Of a stretch of 64,000 nt of DNA, positions 46,416 through 57,900 are shown piece after piece. Numbering within the stretch: position 1 is the first letter of the stretch; every line of letters starts with the position of its first letter. The translations under genes were made by a program, and so were the position numbers. Source of the stretch: Balaenoptera acutorostrata (lineage: Eukaryota; Chordata; Mammalia; Artiodactyla; Balaenopteridae); the NCBI RefSeq assembly GCF_949987535.1, contig NC_080079.1, forward strand, positions 3,871,001 through 3,935,000. The letters are read 5' to 3'. The notes under the pieces were generated by a model that did not search any database, was not told the DNA's origin, and worked only from the letters and a program-made list of their open reading frames with translations.

Positions 46416-46670
46416 ATGCAAATCAAAACTACAGTGAGGTACCACCTCACACTGGTCAGAATGGCCATCATCAAAAAATCTACAGATAAATGCTGGAGAG
46501 GGTGTGGAGAAAAGGGAACCCTCCTACCCTGTGGGTGGGAATGTAAATTGGTACAGCCACTATGGAGAACAGTATGGAGGTTGCTTAAAAAACTAAAAAT
46601 AGAACTACCATATAGTCCAGCAATTCCACTCTTGGGCATATATCTGGAAAAGATGAAAACACTAATTTGA
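46416..46670 (+). pseudogene. L1 ORF2 C-terminal fragment
   Basis: An 84-codon open stretch of the L1 ORF2 C-terminal region. It contains the cysteine-rich part '[17 protein letters not shown]', where the normal element has a Cys-containing carboxy domain, and '[12 protein letters not shown]' near its end. It follows an ORF2 segment interrupted by stops. No RT or endonuclease domain is present. It is relic DNA. Confidence 0.75.
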
Positions 46671-47191
46671 AAAGATACATGCACCCCAATGTTCATGGCA
46701 GCACTATTTATAATAGCCAAGACATGGAAGCAACCTAAGTGTCCATCAACAGATGAATAGATAAACAAGATGCAGTATATATATATATTATATATATATA
46801 ATATATATACACACACAATGGAATATTATTCAGCCATAAAAAAGAACAAAATAATGTCATTTGCAGCAACATGTATGGACCTAGAGATTATCATACTAAA
46901 TGAAGTAAGTCAGACAGAGAAAGACAAATATCATATGTCTTATATGTAGAATCTAAAAAAATGATACAAACGAACTTATTTACAAAACAGAAATAGACTC
47001 ACAGACATAGAAAACAAATATATGGTTACTAAAGGGGAAAGGGCAGGGGAGGCATAAATTAGGAGTATGGGATTAACAGATACACACTACTATATATAAA
47101 GTAGATAAACAACAAGGACCTACTGTATAATGCAGGGAACTATACTCAGTATCTTGTAATAATTTATAAGGGAAAATAATCTGAAAAAGAA

Positions 47192-47230
47192 TGTATGTAT
47201 GTGTGTGTATATATATATATATATATATAC
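47192..47230. repeat. (TA)n/(TG)n microsatellite in L1 3' UTR
   Basis: gtatgtatgtgtgtgt is followed by a run of TA. It lies at the same L1 3' UTR position as the (TA)n tract of the L1 at 54.7 kb. Confidence 0.9.
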
Positions 47231-47310
47231 GGATCTGAATCATTTTGCTGTACACCTGAAACTAACATAACATTGTAAATCAATTATACTTCAATTTTAA
47301 AAAAAAGACT

Positions 47311-47427
47311 GTCACAGATTCTTTGGTTCAAATGAAAAATCCCCACCCAAACCCTAGTCATTGAATAGTGCACTAATTTGCCTCTGGATTCCACAGGCAG
47401 GATGAGTCAGACTCCTAGGACTGGGTC
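47311..47427 (+). repeat. Unit B of the local duplication (right of L1)
   Basis: Directly follows the A tail of the L1. It is collinear with unit A over about 117 bp ('gtcacagattctttggttca', 'cctagtcattgaatagtgca', 'agactcctaggactgggtc'). A direct repeat that starts at the A tail and ends level with the L1 start has the geometry of a target-site duplication, but it is far longer than the usual 7-20 bp. Confidence 0.9.
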
Positions 47428-47521
47428 ACCTAATAGAAAGATTATTAAAGATTGACTATATATGTGTAAGCGCATGCATAATGTAAAATTACATCTATAC
47501 GTGCATTTTAACATTATATAG

Positions 47522-47681
47522 ATGCCTCATCCGCCCTGTGGAATCCAGTGGCTGATTAGTGCACTATTCAATGACTAGGGCTTGGGGTGGGGATTTTTCA
47601 TTTGAACCAAAGAATCTGTGACAGTCTTTTTTTTAAATTGAAGTATAGTTGATTTACAATGCTGTGTTAGTTTCAGGTGTT
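47522..47681 (-). repeat. Unit C: inverted copy of the L1 3' end plus unit B
   Basis: Read in reverse, this region is the last about 50 bp of the L1 3' UTR, its A run, then the unit sequence. It is the same junction as at 47252-47408. By eye the two arms differ at about nine positions and two single-base gaps over about 158 bp. The spacer between arms is about 113 bp. Because it carries the L1 tail, the inverted copy must derive from the post-insertion junction (unit B side). Confidence 0.92.
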
Positions 47682-50600
47682 TTTTTAGGCTGTTTTTCCC
47701 AGGCAGGGCCAGGTGGTGAGTTGCCTGGACCATTTCAGGTGCCGGGCCAGGAGCTGGGAACAGGACAGACAGTCCTCTATCCTCGTGGAACGGAGGGGCT
47801 GAGCAGTGTTTTTCCTGCAACTTAGATTGAGGAATGTGAAGCTGGCAGTGCCAGGTTGAAAGCCCACTCGTATGTCCTCTGCACAGTGCTGGTGAATCAG
47901 CCGAAGCAGCCGCTACACCAGATCAATCCACCCACCCTGTGTGGAGGCCATCTCTTCCTGCCCAGCAGCCTTGGTCAGGGCCCCTGAAATCCATTCGATT
48001 TTGTGCCACACACTCGTCAGGGGTGCCCTCGCCTCTGCCCTGGCGAGGACACAGCCCAGTGACCACTGCCCAAGGCTTCAGTCACCACTGGTCATTGACC
48101 TGAACGGGGCCACAGGGGGGGCCAGCCAGCCTGGTCATCCCCAGTGTCCAGAGAAGCCGCGTGTCCAGGGACCACAGAGGATGGACAGCCTGTGTCCTAA
48201 CCCTCCCCTCAGTGTCCCACCCCTGGGTCGCTCAGCCTCCTCCCCTAGCTCTGCAGGTGCCAGCTTTACCCCACACCTGTTGGGAATGAAGCTTCTGGAA
48301 TAACAGTCATGTTCCAGGGTTTGACTATGTGCTAAGTTAAGGCCGGGCGCTCCTGCAGAACCAGGGGAAGGCACCTCCAACTCTGTGTTTGGTGACAGTG
48401 GTTTTCCCACACTCGTCAGGGCTCTGCATTCAGGGTGCGACCAACTTTCCAGGGTCAAGAATCCTCAGAACAGCGAAACTCCCAAAATAAGGGAACATGT
48501 GCTCATTCAGATAACAGATTTGGGCACTTTCTCTGCCCAGTCATCGCTGAGAACGCTTTGCAATGGAAACTGGTTCTGGACAAAGCCGGAAGCAGAAATG
48601 AGCTGCCGCAGCGTCTGCAAACTACTAGTTGCCAACCGTCTAAATATTTCCAAGTACTTTTTCTAAAATATTTTTTCTTCAGCATATGATGAGATTAATT
48701 TTCCCATTATTTCTAGTATTTTTTTTAATTGATAACACTTTAAGCGTCCAGTCATTATACATTCATTTGGTATTCATGGAAATGGTAGAGATCATAATGA
48801 ATTCATTTGATATTCATGTGGTTGTCACATGCACTTTCATAAAGATACTACTGTAATGCAACCTTCCTTTGGCTGCTTGCCTTTTTATGAGGCCAACTAT
48901 TTCATTTGATCTGATTTTGCAGGCTGCAGGAGATAGTGTCTTCCAGGTAGCTGGGGCTCTGTCTCAAGCCAGCTAAGGTGCTTTAGAAAATATTCTGGTA
49001 CAACTGTCCCCTTGCACCTTGCAGATTCACACCTACACCCAATCGCATGAGACCTCTTGAAGTTCATCATCCTCTTAGTGTCTCTCTCCAGCACACCCAG
49101 CTTGGCTTACGGCACACCGTACTCCCTAAATACTGATTGAATTCTTGAGCATTTGAGTAGATCCCAAGGATTTCCTGAACTGAGCATGCCCAAGCCCTCT
49201 CCCCTTCAGGACAAGGAGGACAAATTGAGTCCTGGTTCCTCTGCTTCTATGTGGCATCAGCAGCTTGTCTTCAATAAGGATGTACCATTCAGGAGTCCAG
49301 TCCCCACTTCACGTTAACGCAACATAGAGATGAGTCCTTATTAGTTTAGTGATGCATGGGATTGGTGGTGATGTAGTCCTAGAAATTTGCCATGAAATCA
49401 GGCCAGAGTGTTTATCACCAATGTGATGAGGCATGGAGTAGCCTTGTACTGTCTTGGGCGTGGCTTCACAATGTACTTCTCCATCCTGCTGCTATCTCAT
49501 GCACTCAACAACCCTGAGAGACAGGAACCATTTTCTCCACTTCATAAATGGCCAAAGTGAGCCTCGGTAAAGCCAGCGTGCAAACAGTTATCCACCTTCT
49601 AGAACTGCCTCATCTGTTCCCCCAGGAAGAAGAGGAGCATTTTGTTCAGTGAGGGGAAAGGCAAATGCTGTGGTCCATCATGAGTGCGGGTCCTACCTCA
49701 GGAATTCTGAGAGGCATTGCAGTGGCTGACGCAGGGCCAGAGCAAAGGGACATTCCTCCAAGTGGGGATATGGAGAAGTAGGATCCCCACACGCTCCCAC
49801 AGTCACTTCGCGGCAAGTCAAAAGGTGAATTGTTTCAGTGTGTCTCCCTGGGCATCATGAGACTCATGTCCGGGGGACTTAACAGAACCTTTGTAAACTA
49901 GTCCAGGGGGTGAGCTTCTGGGCCCAACAGTGTAAGAAACTCAGAGCAAGACAATTGAGGAACTTTGGAGGAGAAGAAGCTGGTGGGAAGCGGACCCCAT
50001 GGGAGGGCTCTCAGTGATGTCCTTTCATTTTGATTTTCTCTTATGTTTTCCCAACCCTAATCAAATGCATTAACATATATTTAGTTTAATTACTGTATCA
50101 GGAGGAAATTCATTTTTACTGATACAATTAGGAGACTAGCAGATAGTGTCTTACAAGTGGCTTGGAGCCACGTTAACAAAATGTGATAGTAATTGATGTG
50201 ATACTCACAAGATCTGATGGCAAAATGGATTATTTTAATTGTGTCAAGGGGAACCCTCTGCCTGGTTCTTCTGACTCCCTTCCATCAGCCAAGTGTCAAG
50301 CAGCAAAGGTGCCACTTATTTGTGCCTGGGGTTCAGTGGGCACAGAGTGATTGGATGTGCATATGGCTCCCTGGATGAGATTCTGGGATCCAGTTCACCC
50401 ATCCTTGCCTGATTCATGTGCAGACGTGTCTGCTGGTCAGAAAATATTTCACTTAAATTAGTTAAAAATGCAATAATAACAACAGCAGCAGAAACCCATT
50501 GTATGATCAGTTCAGATATTTTAGTATCTAGACCTTGATAAATCTAGTGCATTTATTTTTAAGTAAAGCCAGGGAATGATTTCTATTTATTTTTTGCATC

Positions 50601-52219
50601 TTTATGAATTGCCTTTGTAATATCAGTACATTCAAAGTAAAAGCTATTCAAATACGTATTGAATATCTTCACATGACACCAAAATGGGCCATCTCTCCTC
50701 AAAGCAAGCACATTATTAATTTCTTCACAAAATATCTGAACAGGATTTTTCAATTAATTTTTTTCCTGTTGTGTTTGCCTCCACCTGACACCACAGATGT
50801 GATGTTGTCTTTTTCACAGCTGGAGACCAACTAAAATGGCCTCTGGGATAATGTGAATATGTCAAGCAACAAAGAATATGGCATTTAAAGCAAGAGAATT
50901 CCTATCTTCATGACGAAACTTTGCCCTTTTCTCATGTTCTTTTCCTAGCTCGTTCAGACGAGTGTCTGCAATTTCCTGACCTACCAATTAGTTCTTGAAT
51001 GAGCAGGTTGGAAAACCACCCCGTGTCACATCCATGGCTGATACCCTCACTTATGGGACCTTGACCCCAGCCAGCCAGCCTTCTCCTGGTCTGCAGTGTG
51101 ATTAATAGTTCCATGCTGGTCTAATTGCAGTCTGCGTGTTGATCCCCATCAGAGCTTTCCCCGTTGACTTTGGAGCCATCTCAGACTCTGATTACTTGCT
51201 GCTAGCACAATAAAGCTTGCATGCATGCCTGTGCATGTGTATACATGCATGTGCATGTGTGTGCGTGGAGCATTTCCGGTCGGGAATCACCCTGATCTTT
51301 GAGAACAGTGTGTATCCGGTCACACCATGGTCCGAGGCCTATAAAGTGAACTTAATGACTGATTCTGCCTATATCTGTGGCTCTGTCTACATAGCTTCTA
51401 AATAAATGGGAAGGAAAATAAATTCATTTGGACTGATGACTTCGCATTAGAAGAGCCAGGAAAGCCTGTTGTTTGAATTTATGTAAAAAATCAAATTTGG
51501 TCAAGTGGGTTCATTTGTGTAAACAGTTGGCAATGGTGACTCCAGACGGTTTGCCGGTGTTGATGCTGATTATTTTCCGCCAAAAGCTCCCCCAGCACCA
51601 GGGCTCTCACCTCTCAGCTTGTTTGCTGCAGCCTCATGGCATTTTTGCGGATGGTCTTCGATGGAGTAAGTTTAACTGTGTGGGTGAAAAAGGTAAAAGT
51701 TGTATGAGGTTTTCTCCTGTCTTCTCTCTCTTGTGTTTGATTTACACACTGCATCTTTTACTGTTAATCAAAGAAGGTGATCTATTCATACTTTTAGTTA
51801 ATTATTTACTCAATTAAAATAATTTACTGATCATCTACTCTGAACAATAACCCTTAATACTCATTTATGCATTCACTCATTCAACAAACGGTCATAAGAG
51901 CACCGTCTAGAGAGCTTCACGAATCCCTTAGGAGAGGGGGAAAAAAAGCACGTCCTCCCCAGCTCTTAGAGAATATCACTGCCTACAAGGTGACAAAAAC
52001 AACAAAAATGTGCATCTGAGATGCCAGTCTGGAATGTTCTCCAGCCAAGTGACACTCATTCACCAGCCTCAGAGAAGGGAGGATGCCAATCTTTACCTCC
52101 CCAAAGGACAGACATCTTTGGGCCCCTGTGTGTGACTCACTCGTGGTCAAAACCATGAATGTTCAGATTGCGAGTTTGAGGTCTTCAGTAGGAAACTGTG
52201 CTGGGTGTCCTGTGAGATA
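47682..52219. other. Mostly unique non-coding sequence
   Basis: No gene was recognised. Frames up to 120 codons (for example 47941-48303) have no domain. A MIR-like fragment lies near 49430-49600. AT-rich unique blocks at 48660-48850, 50040-50240 and 50590-50770 lack repeat hallmarks. A purine/pyrimidine alternating run of tgcatg type lies at 51217-51262. Confidence 0.45.
49430..49600 (-). repeat. Probable MIR fragment (antisense)
   Basis: 'actcaacaaccctgagagac', 'aggaaccattttctccactt' and 'cataaatggccaaagtgagc' follow the reverse of the MIR core ('ctcacaacaaccct..ggtagg..ccccattttacagatgaggaaactgagg'). It is diverged and partial. Confidence 0.5.
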
Positions 52220-52810
52220 CAAGGCCCATTAGTCAGTCATTTATTTCCTCAACCATGTGTAACTGAGGGCCTTCTGTTTGTCAGGCACTGTGATGAGTGT
52301 CAGATGAGATGAAGACCCTGGTCCCTTCCATCTAATCTGGGGAGACAGGAATATACAAGGCAAAACTGATGAAGCAAATTCAGTGTGGGGCTACCTTAGT
52401 TGGGAGCATCAGAGAAGGTCTCTACGGATGTGACTTTCAAGCTAAAATCCAATGAGGACAAAGAAACAGTTTTGTAGAAACCTAAGGAAGAACATTTGAT
52501 AAATAAAGAACAGATAATAAGCAATAAAAAGACCCAAAAGAGAAACGAAGAAAAAGCAGAGACTGAAACCTAATAGGAGGGTGGGTAAACCATAGCCTAT
52601 TTCAACATGGCAGTGAGCCGGGGAGGGATCACATGGATCCAGGGAAAGTTCCCATCTGTGTGTAATGGTAATGGAAAGTCCATGGAGGGTTTTACAGGAG
52701 AGAACATCATAACTGAATTTAAGGTTTTAAAGTTCCCTCTACAGTGGAGAATGGATATTGGGTGGGTTGGGGGCAAGAATGGAACCAGGATGGCTCTCAA
52801 GAAGATTCAG
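52220..52810 (-). repeat. Probable L2 LINE, antisense
   Basis: 'gtcatttatttcctcaacca', 'gagggccttctgtttgtcag', 'gcactgtgatgagtgtcaga' and 'gaccctggtcccttccatct' track the reverse of the L2 3' end. Further right, 'atggagggttttacaggaga' and 'ttgggggcaagaatggaacc' continue the same ancient repeat series. It is old and eroded. Confidence 0.55.
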
Positions 52811-54728
52811 CTATGTTTTCACCTTAAATTTCCTACTGACCTTAATTCAGTTCTTAGTGAATGATGTCCTCTGTCTTCAGGTGTCCTCAGCGACCTTCAG
52901 CTCAGACCTACGGCAATGGTAGATGCGAAGCGAATGGCATGGTCCATCAGTCAACAGAGCTTCTTTAGCTTGAGGGTGGCAGGTGTACCCTCAGGTTGCC
53001 GAGGCTCAGGGCCCGACCACTGCGTAGACAAGCTCAGTTCCCATGCAGTGGGCACGACTTTTCCCCAACAGCAAACTAGGGTGCTTCTCACATCAATCCA
53101 CCTCTCAGTGCTACGGAGACACCATGGGTGACAGACTTCACACTCACACACAATGCAAGAATATATTTCATACTGAGAGTAATATACAGTGACCATTGGA
53201 GCATTTATGACCCTAAACCACTTTAAACTTTTGCATGTACCTTGAGAGTCTGTAGAAAGAGACACAGGTCCTCTATAAAGGCTGTCATGAACGTGTACTG
53301 CTTTGTGTCAGCTCAGCCGTCAGCCCATCCTTCCTTACTCTGGGGATTTTTCCCACTACTATCAAGTATCTCTCTTGGGACCACCAATCCCAGGACCCAT
53401 CCAATGAGTAAAGGAATTGGTCTAAATGGTGGCTTGTGACCCAGAAGGGACCACGCACAGCCCACGTGGCAGCTGATACATGTGTGCTGCAGGAGAAAAT
53501 GTCTGTCTCTGCTGGGCTCTGAAGCTGTGAATCCAAGGCTGTTCTTGGCTACCTTTTCTCATGTGTGGAGCCTGCCTGTATGTCTGTCTGTCTGCAGAAA
53601 GAAACCCGATGGAGACCCAAAAAGAGATGAAAAGCAGATGTGAGGGGGAGAAAGAGAGAGAAAGAAGGAGAGAGGAAGCCTGGTCTCCCTGAGATCGTCA
53701 CGGGGCTCTGGTCTCCACAGTTTTCTCAATCTGTAAACTAATTCCAGTTTCCTTCCCTGCCACAAGAACTAATAAATTCATGTTTTGCAAAAGTTATTTG
53801 ACTCAGGCTTCTGTCCCTCAAAACAAGACTTGACTAACAGCTACTGCTACACGTGTCTTATGAAAGCCTAGATGTGTCCAAGCTTCAGACGTCCCGAGCA
53901 CTGGACTGAGCCCAGCCTCCCCTCCTCCTTTTGGGGAAGGGGAATTTTCACACCGGCTTCCTTCCATCTCTAGCCAACTGCCCTCAAACACAGGCTTTGA
54001 CTACCATGAAGTAATTTACTCACTTGGCCTGTCCTAAACCTCACTGCAACAGGAGTTGCCGACACGGGATGATCAGAACGAGGTCAGGTCCTCAGCAGCC
54101 CTGCCTTCTGCACCATCTCCAGGCACAAATTCCACCCAACTTCTTAGACAACTCTTGCCTTTATGAACCAGGCTGGCTGGTTTATTTCTCCAGATGTTTT
54201 GTGATCTCATCCCTTATTAATGTCTCGAGGAGTCTGCCTACCACCAGGGTCAGATGTACTCTCTCTTGGCTGGTGAGTCTCTTTCCTGGAGATTGGAGTT
54301 CACCCTCCTTCAATCCGTCACCATCTCTCATTTCCAAAAGAACCCTTTAAAAAAATCTATTATCAAAAGAGTAATCGCTTCTCTTGCCTTATGAATGATT
54401 CTGGACAGAGCGTAATTGATTGAGGATCTTGTTTTCCTTTCTAATATTTTAACTTTAACAAGCGGTCCTGTGGCCCTTTGATTCCCCCCCACCCCCCGCA
54501 TCGTGTCTAAAGCCCCAGATTGTTTCCCTTTCTATTATAACCCTTGAACCTGCCTTTTGTTTCATTTGTGTGAAATGTTTTGTCTCCCTTCCCAAGAAAA
54601 GCTCTCTCAATCTGGCAGTTTGGTGACTGCTAATGTTTTGGATGAATCAGCAAATGGCATTTAACACTTCACTAGTATTTTATCTCACGTTGCTGTTTCC
54701 TCTTGTGACCTGTTGAACTCCAGGCAGA
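52811..54728. other. Unique non-coding sequence
   Basis: No gene was recognised. Short low-complexity patches are (TGTC)n at 53580-53595, GA-rich at 53640-53675 and C-rich at 54484-54500. Part of 53280-53540 may be an old LTR, but no family could be named. Confidence 0.4.
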
Positions 54729-54740
54729 AAAGCAAAGGAA

Positions 54741-54872
54741 TCATGGAGGGGGAGGGATGGACCGGGAGTTTGGGGTTAGTAGATGGATAAACAGCCAGGT
54801 CCTGCTGTATAGCACGGGGAGCTATATCCAATATCCTGGGATACACCATAAAGGAAAAGAATATTAAAAAGA

Positions 54873-54910
<38 letters not shown>

Positions 54911-55003
54911 AACTGAGTCACTTTGCTGTGCAGCAGAAATTAACACAACATTGTAAATCTACTATCCTTCAATTAAAAACAAAGAAAAAAAAAAAAAGAA
55001 AGG
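54741..55003 (+). mobile_element. 5'-truncated L1, 3' UTR only, with target-site duplication
   Basis: The L1 3' UTR is in sense: 'ccaggtcctgctgtatagca', 'ggagctatatccaatatcct', a (TA)n tract at 54872-54907, 'gtataactgagtcactttgc' and 'cattgtaaatctactatcct' with an A-rich tail at 54975-55003. A 12-bp duplication, aaagcaaaggaa, lies at 54729-54740 and 55004-55015. The insertion is only about 260 bp long. Confidence 0.92.
54872..54907. repeat. (TA)n microsatellite in L1 3' UTR
   Basis: About 18 TA units lie between 'aaaaagaatg' and 'gtataactga'. It sits at the same L1 3' UTR position as the tract at 47192-47230. Confidence 0.95.
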
Positions 55004-55015
55004 AAAGCAAAGGAA

Positions 55016-57189
55016 CCCAAGTACACTTGCACGCAAATGAACTTGCAGTTGGGCTGCTGGCCTGGCTGGAATTGCAATCTGGGGCCTTCTCCTCTTTTGA
55101 CATGACTGTGACACATCCGCCAGGAATCTTTCCCTTTGAGATGCCGCTGGAAAAAGGCTCTTCTTTGCCTGCACCATTCTGCCTGGAAATTGCACTCTGG
55201 AGTGTAACTGCTCCCAGGTGTGGGGATGCAGCCGGGACAGCGCTTGGCGACATCTCTTCCCCTGACACTGACACACAAACTTGGAACTTAGCAAACCCTG
55301 AAACTTGGATTTCTCCTTCCTACCAAAATGTGTGCTTTTTAAATGAATATTTTAATGTAAAAGAGTCATGCCCTGAGGGGATCTTTGCAAAGGGGAAATG
55401 GGATTTGAATAAACCAACAACCTCCGTCTGCGCCCAGGTAGAGTCTTTTCAGTTACAGGAGACATTATTTGGGATGCCACAGATTGTCCGCCATAATCTC
55501 CTTGAATTCTTGAGCAAAACATCTATTTCTAGAGGCTGACAAGGTGCTTGTTGTTTCCATTCAAGATGCAGTAAATCAGGAAAATCACAGGAAAGATTAG
55601 AACTAAATATGATGGTAAGAAAGAAAATCTCCAGGTACTTGGCCTAAGTGGGAAACTTCCCTTCATTTTCAGGACTGTCCTTCATAAATGGACAATCTAT
55701 GGGCCCAAGTAACCTCCTTGCCTGTGGGGCCTGGGAGGAGAGCTCATTTCCACAACAAACTTGATACCCAGGCCACGGTCCCAAATCAATCATCCCAGAC
55801 CTTGAAAATGGCAGCATCTGTCCTAAGTAACAGCATTCAGAACGTGCAAGGCAAGATCTAAATGACAATTACCAAGCCTTCCAATCTAAAACTGAACTGA
55901 GGTTATGGCCATCAAAGCCTGGCAAAGGAGACCACTAGGTAATTTCACCTGTTGAATTATTTTTTCCCTCCAAAGCACCACAGTTGTAACTAGAGTTAGG
56001 GGGCTTCTTGCTCCCAGGTTCTCTGATGATGGTGTGGACACACAGGTTAGGAGGCTGCAGGATGTTCATATTAACAGTGTAGATGGCAGGCAATTCTTCA
56101 GAGGGTGAAGGACCTTGTCTCTAATTTTCAAGGACTGTGCTCTATTTCACTAGGGCTAATTAGCTGTGATCTTCCCACAAGCAAGAAAAGCAATACACTT
56201 GTTCTTAAGCTTTAACTATCCAACAGGAAAGGTTTTCCAGGAATCGGTATCTTTCTGTGGGGTCATCAATATCTTAAAAATCCCCGGTGGATGCTTCTCC
56301 CCTTTCTTTAGAGTGCGGTGGTTTGGAGGCAGGTCTACACACTGGGTTTGTGGGAGGAGGAACATCTTGCCTTCAGACTGAACTTCCAGGGCTATCTGCC
56401 CACCTCGCCCCCTCCAGCTTCGTAGCTGCTCCTCTATCAGGGTACGCTCAGCTCTGGAAATCGAAAAACAGTTCCACTCCTGCAGTTTCTGGACCAAGTC
56501 ACCTTAAAGCTTCTCGTGCCTCTACTGCACGGACAGATTGCCAGCTTAATTACTCTTCTTGGAGTCACTAATACGCCTTGGATATCACCTGAAGGAAGAA
56601 AGCCAAACCCACATCTTGAGCTGCAGAGGACACGGCCGCTTTCCACAGGAAGTTCAGACATGTCAACAATAGCTGTGATGCAGTTACATTTATTGTCTGA
56701 ATTCTAGTTATCTGATACCTTCATGTTGGAGCTTTCCTCTTCTCTTTCTAACCCCTGAAAAACATGTTTTTGAAGCAAATGCTGCTTTTCCCTGAGAATG
56801 AATAGCGTACTTTTCCTAAAACAGGGGAAAGTCAACGCTCTCCTGTTTTGCAAGGCTGAGAGGTGCCTAGGGACCCCAGAGGCTCCCGCACCTCCACTGC
56901 CAGCCTCATTCACCACCAGATCCAGCTCATGTTTTCTGTTCTTTTGGGAGCTGCTCTTTCCTCCGTGATCGTGGCTGTAATTACACAAATGATCTGCTCC
57001 ACTGTCACTTCTAGTCAAAGGTGTCATCTAAAATTAAAAATTCATGTAAAATCTGGAGATGCAACTTTTAAGCAGACAGTGGAGACCTGATCTGATTTTA
57101 CAATCAATGTTTTACTTAACCCTTTCATGCCTCTTGGTCTGCACATGGGAGATGGGAGATTTCAGGGATCCGGCCACCTGGAAGGTGTC
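55016..57189. other. Unique non-coding sequence; long chance ORF 54928-55539
   Basis: No gene was recognised. The longest open frame of the window (203 codons, plus strand) starts inside the L1 3' end and runs through its A tail (hence a lysine run) into unique DNA. Overlapping minus-strand frames of 101-110 codons cover the same bases. I see no domain, splice context or signal peptide. Confidence 0.4.
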
Positions 57190-57580
57190 TGTGTGAATTT
57201 GCTCAGGCTACTGCTGCAAAATACCACACACTGGGCAGCTGATAGAACAGAAATTTATTTTTGCACAATTCTGGTGGCTATAAGCCCAAGATCAAGCTGT
57301 CAGCAGGGTTGTTTTTTTTTTCTGAGGCCTCTCTCCATGGCTTGTAGACGGCTGTCTTCTCCCTGAATTTTCACGTGGTTGTCCCTCTGTGGGTGTCGGT
57401 GTCTAAATTTCTTCTTTTTATAAGGATCCAGTCATATTGGATTAAGGTCTACTCTAATGACCTCATTTTAACTTAATTATTACTTTAAAGACCCTGTCTC
57501 CAAAGACAGTCACATTCTGAGGTTCTGGGGTTAGGGCTCCAACATATGAATTGGGGGGGGGAAGCAACTCAGCCCATAAA
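57190..57580 (-). mobile_element. MST/MLT1-type MaLR LTR (antisense)
   Basis: The reverse order of an MST LTR is evident: 'caaaataccacacactgggc', 'agaacagaaatttatttttg', 'gtagacggctgtcttctccc', 'ttttataaggatccagtcat', 'ctaatgacctcattttaac' and 'acagtcacattctgaggttc' up to 'aacatatgaattggggg'. The length fits a near-complete solo LTR. Confidence 0.8.
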
Positions 57581-57900
57581 AATGTCCCACTACCATCTAA
57601 GATGAGCAAGTGTCCAAATGGGAAAGTCCAATGGTCTGGGGGCATCTCTGTGTCTGGTGGATCCAGCCACACAAGACAACCGTTGGATTCAAGTCTCGAG
57701 AAATTATACTCCTAACTATATTCAATCAGGAGCCTTAGATTCTGAAAAATTTCTTGGACATTTTAAATATTGAGATTTGCAAAGCCAACATAAGACCAAG
57801 ATGCTGACTTTTATAACAGCATTTAACATTTGTTTTGGCTTTAAGATCTCGATAAATCCATGCATAAGACAAGTGAAGCATATTATTATTATTAATTTTA
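57581..57900. other. Unique sequence
   Basis: Nothing was recognised between the LTR and the LINE block. Confidence 0.4.

Larger units (their letters stand above)
46222..47310 (+). mobile_element. 5'-truncated L1: ORF2 end plus 3' UTR, sense
   Basis: It starts in ORF2 ('gacaaagggttaatatccaa') and runs through 'cagaatggccatcatcaaaa', 'gtgggaatgtaaattggtac', 'tggagaacagtatggaggtt', 'ggaatattattcagccataa', the 3' UTR ('caacaaggacctactgtata') and the end 'caattatacttcaatttt' plus an A run at 47297-47307. (TA)n microsatellites have expanded at 46775-46817 and 47192-47230. ORF2 is broken, with one open piece at 46416-46670. It is flanked by units A and B. Confidence 0.9.
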
